Assembly: GCA_039187375.1 (NCBI GenBank) | Contig: JBCCZN010000123.1 | Coordinates: 1 to 8,203 of the forward strand | Length of the DNA stretch: 8,203 nt | Reading direction: 5' to 3' | Origin: CALBPI01 sp039187375 | Lineage (GTDB): Bacteria; Pseudomonadota; Gammaproteobacteria; Steroidobacterales; Woeseiaceae | Made by a program: the position numbers and the translations under genes | In this document: positions 1 through 5,620 of the stretch, in pieces | Layout of the letters: the number at the start of each line of letters is the position of its first letter | How positions within the stretch are numbered: position 1 is the first letter of the stretch | The notes under the pieces: generated by a model | What the model was told of the DNA's origin: nothing | The model's input: the letters and a program-made list of their open reading frames with translations, nothing else | Database searches by the model: none

Positions 1-878
1 GATTCAATCGCTTTCAGGATTTCTGGTAACTGGTCTACGCCGCCATTTTCGATGGCGCTGCGGATCAGCTCACGTTGGGTGGCATTACCGTGGTGAATGG
101 CGTGAATGAGTGGCAGCGTCGGTTTGCCCTCGGCCAGATCATCGCCAATGTTCTTGCCGAGCTCCTCGGCGCTGGCACTGTAGTCCAGTGCATCATCCAC
201 CAATTGGAACGCGGTGCCCAACTCACGGCCGAACAAACTGAGCCTTGCCAATACTGACTCGTCGTGGCCGCTGATGATGCCAGCGATCTGTGCACCCGCC
301 TCGAACAGCTTGGCCGTTTTGCGGTAGATCACTTCCCGATATTGATCTTCGCTTGTGTCGGGATCATTGACATTCATAAGCTGCATGACTTCGCCCGCGG
401 CGATGGTATTGGTTGCGTCAGCTAAAACTTGCATCACACGCATATCGCCGATGCTAACCATCATCTGGAATGCCCGTGAATACAGAAAATCGCCAACCAG
501 GACACTCGCCTGGTTGCCGAATACAGCGTTGGCTGTGTCCCGCCCCCGACGTCGGTCTGAGCCGTCGACCACATCATCATGTAGCAGTGTCGCGGTGTGA
601 ATGAACTCTATGATCGCCGCCGCCTTCAATGAAGATCGGCTCGCCGCGTCCTGAGCCGCAGCCGCAGGATTCAATGCCCGGCAGGCAAGCAATACGATTA
701 ACGGACGCAGGCGCTTGCCGCCCGCGGTGATGATGTACTGGGCCACGTCAGAGACCAAAGTCACATCTGACGCTAGGCTCTCGTGGATGAGTTCATCCAG
801 AGCGGCAAGGTCGTGGCGACATAAGTCTCGGATATCTTCCAGTGTCTGGGCGGGCGCTGCTTGTCTGGCCGGTTGCAT
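1..878 (-). CDS. ispB: Octaprenyl diphosphate synthase (partial, C-terminus beyond window edge)
   Basis: This trans-isoprenyl diphosphate synthase extends farnesyl diphosphate with isopentenyl diphosphate to make the side chain of ubiquinone and menaquinone. 292 residues are visible; E. coli IspB has 323, so about 30 C-terminal residues lie beyond position 1. Both aspartate-rich motifs are present: DDVVD at residues 101-105 (first) and DDALD at 228-232 (second). The family segments GGKRLRP (53-59), RKTAKLFEAG (186-195) and GDDLAEGKPTLPL (245-257) are also visible. The ATG at 878 is chosen because it gives the family's N-terminal length and is the only ATG after the in-frame stop upstream; its Shine-Dalgarno sequence is weak. 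It is divergent from rplU, as in E. coli. Oddity: Gly106 follows the first motif where E. coli has Glu. The octaprenyl chain length is taken from homology and cannot be read from the sequence. Confidence 0.95.
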   Translation of the reverse strand, partial: MQPARQAAPAQTLEDIRDLCRHDLAALDELIHESLASDVTLVSDVAQYIITAGGKRLRPLIVLLACRALNPAAAAQDAASRSSLKAAAIIEFIHTATLLHDDVVDGSDRRRGRDTANAVFGNQASVLVGDFLYSRAFQMMVSIGDMRVMQVLADATNTIAAGEVMQLMNVNDPDTSEDQYREVIYRKTAKLFEAGAQIAGIISGHDESVLARLSLFGRELGTAFQLVDDALDYSASAEELGKNIGDDLAEGKPTLPLIHAIHHGNATQRELIRSAIENGGVDQLPEILKAIE

Positions 879-957
879 CCCGCAATTTTGCCTTAAATGC
901 CCAGCGCGCGCGACATTTGGGGTGGTTGCAATCGTTCGAAATGGCTGACCAAATACA

Positions 958-986
958 TTGACCGGGCATCAGCGGATCATTACAAT
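958..986 (+). promoter_or_regulatory. Sigma70-type promoter for rplU-rpmA-obgE
   Basis: A -35 box TTGACC (958-963) and a -10 box TACAAT (981-986) are separated by exactly 17 bp. Each differs from consensus at one position. Transcription would start near 993, giving a leader of about 30 nt before the rplU ATG at 1025. That leader has a clear Shine-Dalgarno sequence (AAGGAA, 1014-1019) and no obvious folded regulatory element. The remaining gap back to ispB (879-957) must hold the ispB promoter, but I see no convincing hexamer pair on that strand. Confidence 0.75.
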
Positions 987-1024
987 TCGCAGTCTTTTGC
1001 ATAGATCCAAGCCAAGGAATCACG

Positions 1025-1375
1025 ATGTACGCGGTTTTTAAGAGCGGCGGCAAGCAATATCGCGCCAGCAAAGGCGCACGCATCCGCGTTGAGAAACTGA
1101 ACGCGGAGGCCGGTGCAGCTGTCGAATTCGATCAAGTCCTGCTAGTGGGTGATGGCGCCAATGTCAAAGTTGGTGCCCCCACGGTCAAGGGTAGCAAGGT
1201 CAAGGCTAAGGTCGTAGAAACGGCCAAAGGCAAGAAGGTCAACATTATCAAGTTCAAGCGTCGCCAGAACTACCTGCGCAATAAAGGCCATCGCCAGTGG
1301 TATACCGAGGTCGAAGTGACCGGTATCACCGGTGCGCCGCGCAAGAAGAAAGCGGCTTCGGACGAGGAAGAATAA
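1025..1375 (+). CDS. rplU: 50S ribosomal protein L21
   Basis: L21 binds 23S rRNA in the large ribosomal subunit. The 116-residue product opens with MYAVFKSGGKQYR and contains the conserved C-terminal signature region around GHRQWYTEVEVTGI (about residues 90-103), matching E. coli L21 almost end to end. The E. coli protein is 103 residues, so this one carries a short tail of about 12 residues (APRKKK followed by an acidic ASDEEE end). The start at 1025 is supported by AAGGAA at 1014-1019, 5 nt upstream. It is the first gene of the rplU-rpmA-obgE operon; its stop codon overlaps the rpmA ribosome binding site. Confidence 0.97.
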   Translation: MYAVFKSGGKQYRASKGARIRVEKLNAEAGAAVEFDQVLLVGDGANVKVGAPTVKGSKVKAKVVETAKGKKVNIIKFKRRQNYLRNKGHRQWYTEVEVTGITGAPRKKKAASDEEE

Positions 1376-1387
1376 GGAACTACCGGC

Positions 1388-1645
1388 ATGGCACATAAGA
1401 AAGCAGGCGGCTCTACCAAGAACGGTCGCGATTCGGAGTCCAAACGACTTGGCGTCAAGCGCTACGGCGGTGAAGCAGTTCTTGCCGGCAACATTATTGT
1501 TCGCCAGCGCGGCTCTCACTTCCACCCGGGCGTGAATGTCGGCATGGGTCGCGACTATACGTTGTTCGCCAAGACGGATGGCAAGGTCGTTTTCCAGACC
1601 CGCGGTCCGAAAAATCGCAAGCACGTGAGCGTCGTCACCGACTGA
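1388..1645 (+). CDS. rpmA: 50S ribosomal protein L27
   Basis: L27 is a large-subunit protein whose flexible N-terminus reaches the peptidyl transferase centre. The 85-residue product has the family length and begins MAHKKAGGSTKNGRDS, directly comparable with E. coli L27 and without the cleaved N-terminal extension found in Firmicutes. Further conserved segments are KRLGVKRYGGE (about 19-29), AGNIIVRQRG (33-42) and GRDYTLFA (53-60). The start is supported by an AAGGA Shine-Dalgarno sequence at 1374-1378 that overlaps the rplU stop codon; the 12-nt gap between the genes suggests translational coupling. The rplU-rpmA pairing is conserved across bacteria. Confidence 0.98.
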   Translation: MAHKKAGGSTKNGRDSESKRLGVKRYGGEAVLAGNIIVRQRGSHFHPGVNVGMGRDYTLFAKTDGKVVFQTRGPKNRKHVSVVTD

Positions 1646-1683
1646 CGAGGCGCGCATCGCACTGCAACTAGCGCGATCCACTA

Positions 1684-2736
1684 ATGAAATTCGTCGATGA
1701 AGCCACGTTACACGTCTATGCGGGTAACGGAGGCGCCGGTGCGCTCAGCTTTCGCAGGGAAAAGTACATCCCGCGCGGTGGTCCTGACGGAGCGGATGGT
1801 GGTCAAGGTGGCGATGTTTACCTGGTTGCTGATGCCAGCATTAACACGCTGGTCGACTTCCGTGTGCAGCGTAAGTTTCGTGCGGGCAATGGGCAACCCG
1901 GCGCCGGCCGCAATCGTACTGGCAAGTCCGGCGATGACCTGACTATCGCCGTGCCGGTCGGCACGCTCATCACCGACATCGATACCCGTGAACTGATCGG
2001 GGATCTTGCCGAGCCAGAGCAGCGCTTTCGCGTTGCCGCGGGTGGGCAGGGCGGGCTTGGCAATGCTCGGTTCAAGAGCAGCGTCAATCGCGCGCCTCGA
2101 AAGACGACACCTGGCACGCCTGGGGAGTCGCGGCACTTGCATCTGGAGCTGAAGCTGTTGGCCGACGTGGGTTTGTTGGGTATGCCCAATGCCGGTAAGT
2201 CGACGTTGATTACCGCGATGAGTGCGGCAAAACCAAAGGTCGCTGATTATCCCTTCACCACGCTGCAGCCCAACCTGGGCGTCGTTTCAGTCGGTATGGC
2301 ACAGAGTTTCGTCATGGCCGATATCCCGGGATTGATTGCAGGTGCCGCAGATGGTGCAGGCCTGGGGATTCGGTTCTTGAAGCATGTTCAGCGAACCCGC
2401 GTGTTGTTACACATCGTCGACATTCTGCCGGCTGAGGGTGAACCCAGTGCCGCTGACGCCGTAACGGCGATTGCCGCAGAGCTTGAAAAATTCGATCCTG
2501 AGCTTGCCGAGCGCCCGCGATGGCTTGTGATCAACAAGATGGACCTGCTCGATGAGGCGCTTTTTGCCGAGGAGCGGGCGGCGTTGATTCAGGCGCTCGA
2601 ATGGGACGGGCCCGTATTTAACGTAAGCGCAGCTACAGGCGCCGGCACCGATGTGCTGGCGCAACAGATCATGCAGTTTCTGGAGGAGCTGGATGCACAG
2701 GCGCGAGCCATCGCGCCTGTAGTAGAGACGTCCTGA
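1684..2736 (+). CDS. obgE: Obg-family GTPase (ObgE/CgtA)
   Basis: Obg is an essential GTPase that associates with the 50S subunit and links ribosome assembly to growth and stress responses. The 350-residue product has the glycine-rich Obg fold at the N-terminus (residues 1 to about 158, with GGPDGADGGQGGDV near 32-45 and GGQGGLGNARF at 120-130). The G domain follows: G1 GMPNAGKST (166-174), switch FTT (191-193), G3 DIPG (213-216), G4 NKMD (284-287) and G5 SAA (315-317). The C-terminus is short, as in many gammaproteobacteria. The ATG at 1684 gives the canonical MKFVDEA start, but no Shine-Dalgarno sequence is evident in the 38-nt gap after rpmA. The gene ends in TGA at 2734-2736, directly against the rpsT stop codon on the other strand, and its last codons contain a perfect hairpin. 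Confidence 0.97.
   Translation: MKFVDEATLHVYAGNGGAGALSFRREKYIPRGGPDGADGGQGGDVYLVADASINTLVDFRVQRKFRAGNGQPGAGRNRTGKSGDDLTIAVPVGTLITDIDTRELIGDLAEPEQRFRVAAGGQGGLGNARFKSSVNRAPRKTTPGTPGESRHLHLELKLLADVGLLGMPNAGKSTLITAMSAAKPKVADYPFTTLQPNLGVVSVGMAQSFVMADIPGLIAGAADGAGLGIRFLKHVQRTRVLLHIVDILPAEGEPSAADAVTAIAAELEKFDPELAERPRWLVINKMDLLDEALFAEERAALIQALEWDGPVFNVSAATGAGTDVLAQQIMQFLEELDAQARAIAPVVETS
2697..2720. repeat. Perfect inverted repeat (10-bp stem, 4-nt loop) at the obgE/rpsT convergence
   Basis: The left arm ACAGGCGCGA (2697-2706) and right arm TCGCGCCTGT (2711-2720) are exact reverse complements around the loop GCCA. The structure lies in obgE codons 338-346, 14 bp before its stop, and 17 bp beyond the rpsT stop when read on the other strand. 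Because the two genes have no spacer, this is the strongest candidate for a shared bidirectional 3'-end structure. Neither strand has a T-run after the stem, so a classical intrinsic terminator is not supported; RNA 3'-end protection or an incomplete terminator are alternatives. The hairpin itself is certain at sequence level, its function is not. Confidence 0.6.
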
Positions 2737-3003
2737 TCAGGCGCTCATCGCCATAATCATTTTGTTCAATCGGCTCTTGTGCCGAGCGGCCTTGTTTTGA
2801 TGGATGATGCCTTTACCCGCCATCGTGTCGATGACCGGCACCGCCGCTTTGTAGCTGGCGAGGGCTGCATCCTTGTCGCCTTTCTCGACATCGAGAATGA
2901 CGCGCTTGATGAAGGTGCGCATGCGAGAGCGTTTCGCCATGTTTTCCAGGCGACGCTTTTCTGATGTGCGTGCACGTTTGCGCGCAGATTTAATGTTAGC
3001 CAC
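2737..3003 (-). CDS. rpsT: 30S ribosomal protein S20 (GTG start)
   Basis: S20 binds 16S rRNA and helps early small-subunit assembly. The 88-residue product matches the family from VANIKSARKRA through MRTFIKRV (28-35) to KGIIHQNKAARHKSRL (64-79), with the high lysine/arginine content typical of S20. The reading frame is open further upstream, but the GTG at 3003 is chosen because it aligns exactly with the universal S20 N-terminus, has GGAG (3014-3011) 7 nt upstream, and lies downstream of a strong promoter. E. coli rpsT also uses a non-ATG start (UUG) linked to autogenous control. The gene is convergent with obgE, with abutting stop codons, and divergent from murJ. Confidence 0.96.
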   Translation of the reverse strand: MANIKSARKRARTSEKRRLENMAKRSRMRTFIKRVILDVEKGDKDAALASYKAAVPVIDTMAGKGIIHQNKAARHKSRLNKMIMAMSA

Positions 3004-3007
3004 GTAA

Positions 3008-3020
3008 CTGCTCCGAGCAG
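3008..3020 (-). promoter_or_regulatory. Small hairpin including the rpsT Shine-Dalgarno sequence
   Basis: In the rpsT leader, CTGCT (3020-3016 on the reverse strand) and AGCAG (3012-3008) can form a 5-bp stem around a CGG loop. The GGAG Shine-Dalgarno sequence (3014-3011) lies half in the loop and half in the stem, 7 nt before the GTG start. This suggests that ribosome access could be modulated, as in autogenous control of S20 in E. coli. The stem is short, so this is a candidate only. Confidence 0.35.
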
Positions 3021-3039
3021 GGCGATAAAACAGCCCGCT

Positions 3040-3068
3040 AGTATCGGAGGTTGTGGCAACCATGTCAA
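3040..3068 (-). promoter_or_regulatory. Sigma70-type promoter for rpsT
   Basis: On the reverse strand a perfect -35 hexamer TTGACA (3068-3063) is followed after exactly 17 bp by GATACT (3045-3040) as the -10 box. Transcription would begin near 3033, leaving a leader of about 30 nt before the rpsT GTG at 3003. The -35 box falls within codons 1-3 of murJ on the other strand, and the spacer contains the murJ Shine-Dalgarno sequence, so this short segment serves both genes. Confidence 0.75.
3046..3050 (+). promoter_or_regulatory. Shine-Dalgarno sequence of murJ
   Basis: GGAGG stands 11 nt before the ATG at 3062 and only 2 nt before a possible GTG at 3053, so it favours the ATG as the murJ start. 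A further in-frame ATG at 3092 has no good ribosome binding site. The spacing to 3062 is on the long side, which keeps the choice open. Confidence 0.5.
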
Positions 3069-4678
3069 TCAAGGGCTACACTTCGCGCGCAATGGACACT
3101 GACCAGAAAGCCTCGACCCGATCCCTGTTGCAGGCCACGACAACGGTCGGAGCCATGACGGGTGTATCTCGCGTGCTGGGTCTGGTGCGCGATATGGTGT
3201 TCACGCGGCTCTTTGGTGCGAGTTGGATGATGGATGCTTTCATCATTGCCAATCGGATTCCCAACATGTTGCGTCGCTTCTTTGCTGAGGGCGCTTTCGC
3301 GCAGGCCTTCGTACCGGTGCTCAACGAGGTGCGCAGCGAGGGCGGTGACGTCGCGGTGCGAATACTGACGGCGCGCGTTGCGGGCACGCTCGGGTTGGCG
3401 CTGTTTGTGCTGACATTGGTGGGCGTCATTGCGGCGCCATTGATCGTGGCTGGGTTTTCACCCGGTTTTCTGGCGGATGCCGACACCTATGCACTAGCAA
3501 CTCAAATGCTGCGGATCACGTTTCCGTATTTGTTGTTCATATCATTGACCTCGCTGGCGGCAAGTGTGCTGAATACCTATGGACAGTTCGCGGTGCCCGC
3601 TTTGACTCCGGTACTGTTGAATATTGTATTGATCGCCTGCGCGATCTGGCTGGCGCCGATGTTTGACTATCCGACCATGGCATTGGCGGTTGGTGTGTTC
3701 ATCGGTGGGCTGGTTCAGTTGGGTTGTCAGTTGCCATTTGTGCGTCGACTTGGCGTACTCGCATGGCCGAGATGGAGCTGGCATGACGCTCAGGTGCAGA
3801 AAATTTTTCGTTTGATGCTACCCGCGATCTTTGGCTCGTCTGTTGCCCAGATCAATCTGATCATCAACAACGTCATCGCCTCTTTACTTGGTGAGGGTCG
3901 AATTACCTGGTTGTATTACTCGGACCGCCTGATGGAGTTTCCGCTCGGTGTGTTTGGCATTGCGTTGGCGACAGTGATCTTACCCAGCCTGTCTCGCAAC
4001 GTGGCTGGTGACGACACTGCGCAGTTCAGCGCGACCATCGACTGGGCGCTGCGCTTGGTCATGTTGATTGCGCTACCGGCAACACTCGGTCTGGCCGTGC
4101 TCGCGGGGCCGTTGATCACGACGCTGTTTTTCGGTGGCGTATTTAATGCGCATGATGTACAGATGGCGCAAGCGAGTTTGTGGGCGTTTTCCGGTGGTCT
4201 GACGGCATTTATTACGGTCAAGGTGCTTGCGCCGGGTTACTTCGCCCGTCAAGACACCAAGACGCCGGTCAAAATTGGTGTACTAGCGCTAGCGGTCAAC
4301 CTGATACTCAGCCTGGTGTTTGTTGGCGCGTTGATCCAGTTTGACGTCGAGGCCACCCATGCGGGGTTGGCGATGGCGCTGACCTGTGCTGCCGCGATTA
4401 ACGCGCTGTTGCTATATACCGGGCTGCGTCGACGCAAGCTGGTGAGCCCGCACGCCGGGTGGTGGGCATTTTCGATTCGCATCCTGACAGCCAATGCAAT
4501 GTTGATCATTATGCTGCTGTGGTTCTCGCCACAGCTGTCGTGGTGGCTTCAGGCGGATGTGGCTGATCGCGTTTTGCGATTGTCCGCGCTGGTGATTGGT
4601 GGTGTCGTCATTTACACGGTGACCGCGCTAGTTGCCGGTATTCGACCTGCGCATCTCAAATTGCAGGTAAGTCGATGA
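3062..4678 (+). CDS. murJ: Lipid II flippase MurJ (MviN family)
   Basis: MurJ moves the peptidoglycan precursor lipid II across the inner membrane. The 538-residue product is highly hydrophobic throughout, consistent with the 14-helix MOP-superfamily fold; E. coli MurJ has 511 residues. The N-terminal signature is intact: SRVLGLVRD (36-44, with Arg37 and Arg43), DAF (58-60), NMLRR (68-72) and FAEGAF (74-79). The YYSDRLMEFPLG segment with Asp288-Arg289 matches the central-cavity arginine motif of E. coli. The start is uncertain between ATG 3062 (preferred for its GGAGG), GTG 3053 and ATG 3092; all keep the family domain, and about 20 extra N-terminal residues precede the E. coli start. The stop overlaps the ribF ATG (ATGA at 4675-4678), so the two are probably cotranscribed and translationally coupled. 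No promoter for it was clearly seen upstream. Confidence 0.95.
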   Translation: MSIKGYTSRAMDTDQKASTRSLLQATTTVGAMTGVSRVLGLVRDMVFTRLFGASWMMDAFIIANRIPNMLRRFFAEGAFAQAFVPVLNEVRSEGGDVAVRILTARVAGTLGLALFVLTLVGVIAAPLIVAGFSPGFLADADTYALATQMLRITFPYLLFISLTSLAASVLNTYGQFAVPALTPVLLNIVLIACAIWLAPMFDYPTMALAVGVFIGGLVQLGCQLPFVRRLGVLAWPRWSWHDAQVQKIFRLMLPAIFGSSVAQINLIINNVIASLLGEGRITWLYYSDRLMEFPLGVFGIALATVILPSLSRNVAGDDTAQFSATIDWALRLVMLIALPATLGLAVLAGPLITTLFFGGVFNAHDVQMAQASLWAFSGGLTAFITVKVLAPGYFARQDTKTPVKIGVLALAVNLILSLVFVGALIQFDVEATHAGLAMALTCAAAINALLLYTGLRRRKLVSPHAGWWAFSIRILTANAMLIIMLLWFSPQLSWWLQADVADRVLRLSALVIGGVVIYTVTALVAGIRPAHLKLQVSR

Positions 4679-5616
4679 TCTTTGCACGATACCCCGAGCG
4701 AATGGCTCAGCTGTTGGGTAGCGCGAGCAGTGATGGCGGCAGTGTGGTCACGATCGGTGGCTATGATGGCATTCACGCCGGGCATCAGGCGTTGATACAG
4801 GCGACGCGCGCAGAAGCAACAGCTCGCGGCGTGCCAGCCGTCGTCATGAGTTTCGAACCGCTGCCGAAGGAGTATTTCGCAGGCAACCAGGCGCCGGCTC
4901 GATTGACTCGATTTCGCGAACGTTTCGGGCTTCTGGCAGCGGACGGTGTCGATGGGTTTTTTTGTCCGCGGTTCGATGCCGGCATGGCCGCAATTAGTGT
5001 TGATGACTTTATCCATCGGTATCTGGTGTCGGCATTGCGTGTGCGCCATCTGGTGATTGGCGATGACTTTCGCTTTGGACATCGAGCTGCCGGCAATGTC
5101 GATGACTTAAGGCGTGCTGGCGATCAATTCGGCTATTCTGTCGCGCAGGTAAATAGTGTCGAAGTACAGGGTCAGCGTGTGAGCAGCACTTCGATCCGAC
5201 AGGCGTTAGCTCGCGGCGATATGGCATATGTTGAGGTGGCATTGCAGCGCCAGTATCAGTTGTCGGGTAAGGTCATTCGCGGTCGTCAGTTGGGGCGTAC
5301 GCTGGGATATCCGACGGCCAATATTGATTTACACCGGCGCACACCGCCGGTGTCGGGGATTTTCGCTGTGCAGGTGGATGGCATCGATGCGACGACGCAT
5401 CTCGGCGTTGCCAGTATCGGTACGCGGCCGACAGTCGGTGGTGAGGGTGTTCTGCTCGAGGTATTCGTATTTGATTTTACCGGTGATTTGTATGGCAAGC
5501 GCTTGCGTGTGACGTTGAAGGCACGCCTGCGTGATGAGCAACACTTCGACGATCTCGATGCGTTGGTGAAGCAGATGGATCGGGACGCAGCCGCGGCACG
5601 TGAGCTGTTAACATAG
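4675..5616 (+). CDS. ribF: Bifunctional riboflavin kinase / FMN adenylyltransferase
   Basis: RibF phosphorylates riboflavin to FMN and then adenylylates FMN to FAD in the cytoplasm. The 313-residue product has the family length. The N-terminal nucleotidyltransferase domain (about 1-185) carries GGYDGIHAGH (28-37), the FEP segment (60-62), GDDFRFG (129-135) and SSTSIR (170-175). The C-terminal kinase domain carries GRTLGYPTAN (207-216), IGTRPTVGG (248-256) and LEVFVFDF (261-268). The ATG at 4675 overlaps the murJ stop and has AGG at 4665-4667, 7 nt upstream. Oddity: the nucleotide-binding motif is GGYDGIH where E. coli has GNFDGVH; the Asp, the histidines and the closing GH are kept, so the enzyme is probably active. 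lspA starts 4 nt after its stop; ileS, usually next, is absent. Confidence 0.96.
   Translation: MIFARYPERMAQLLGSASSDGGSVVTIGGYDGIHAGHQALIQATRAEATARGVPAVVMSFEPLPKEYFAGNQAPARLTRFRERFGLLAADGVDGFFCPRFDAGMAAISVDDFIHRYLVSALRVRHLVIGDDFRFGHRAAGNVDDLRRAGDQFGYSVAQVNSVEVQGQRVSSTSIRQALARGDMAYVEVALQRQYQLSGKVIRGRQLGRTLGYPTANIDLHRRTPPVSGIFAVQVDGIDATTHLGVASIGTRPTVGGEGVLLEVFVFDFTGDLYGKRLRVTLKARLRDEQHFDDLDALVKQMDRDAAAARELLT
5331..5353. repeat. Perfect inverted repeat inside ribF (9-bp stem, 5-nt loop)
   Basis: ACACCGGCG (5331-5339) and CGCCGGTGT (5345-5353) are exact reverse complements around the loop CACAC. The repeat falls in the riboflavin kinase domain just after the PTAN motif (about residues 219-226), where the protein keeps its normal family length, so it is not an insertion. 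No T-run follows directly, although TTTT occurs 6 nt downstream. It may be chance in a GC-rich gene or an intragenic RNA structure. Confidence 0.5.
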
Positions 5617-5620
5617 CCGC

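Noticed and set aside
1142..1681. Long open frame of 179 codons on the reverse strand across rplU and rpmA
   Set aside because: It is antisense to two unmistakable ribosomal protein genes and its product resembles no family I know; it results from their codon bias.
1898..1907. 10-bp palindrome CCGGCGCCGG inside obgE
   Set aside because: It lies in the glycine-rich coding region, where such GC palindromes arise often.
3004..3072. N-terminal extension of S20 to a TTG at 3072 or an ATG at 3063
   Set aside because: It would place the rpsT promoter inside the gene, and the S20 family starts exactly at the GTG at 3003.
3076..3486. Reverse-strand open frame opposite the start of murJ
   Set aside because: It is the shadow of murJ codons in a GC-rich gene, with low-complexity composition and no recognisable domain.
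4612..5082. Reverse-strand open frame opposite the murJ/ribF junction
   Set aside because: Both sense-strand genes are well conserved; the antisense product has no family features.
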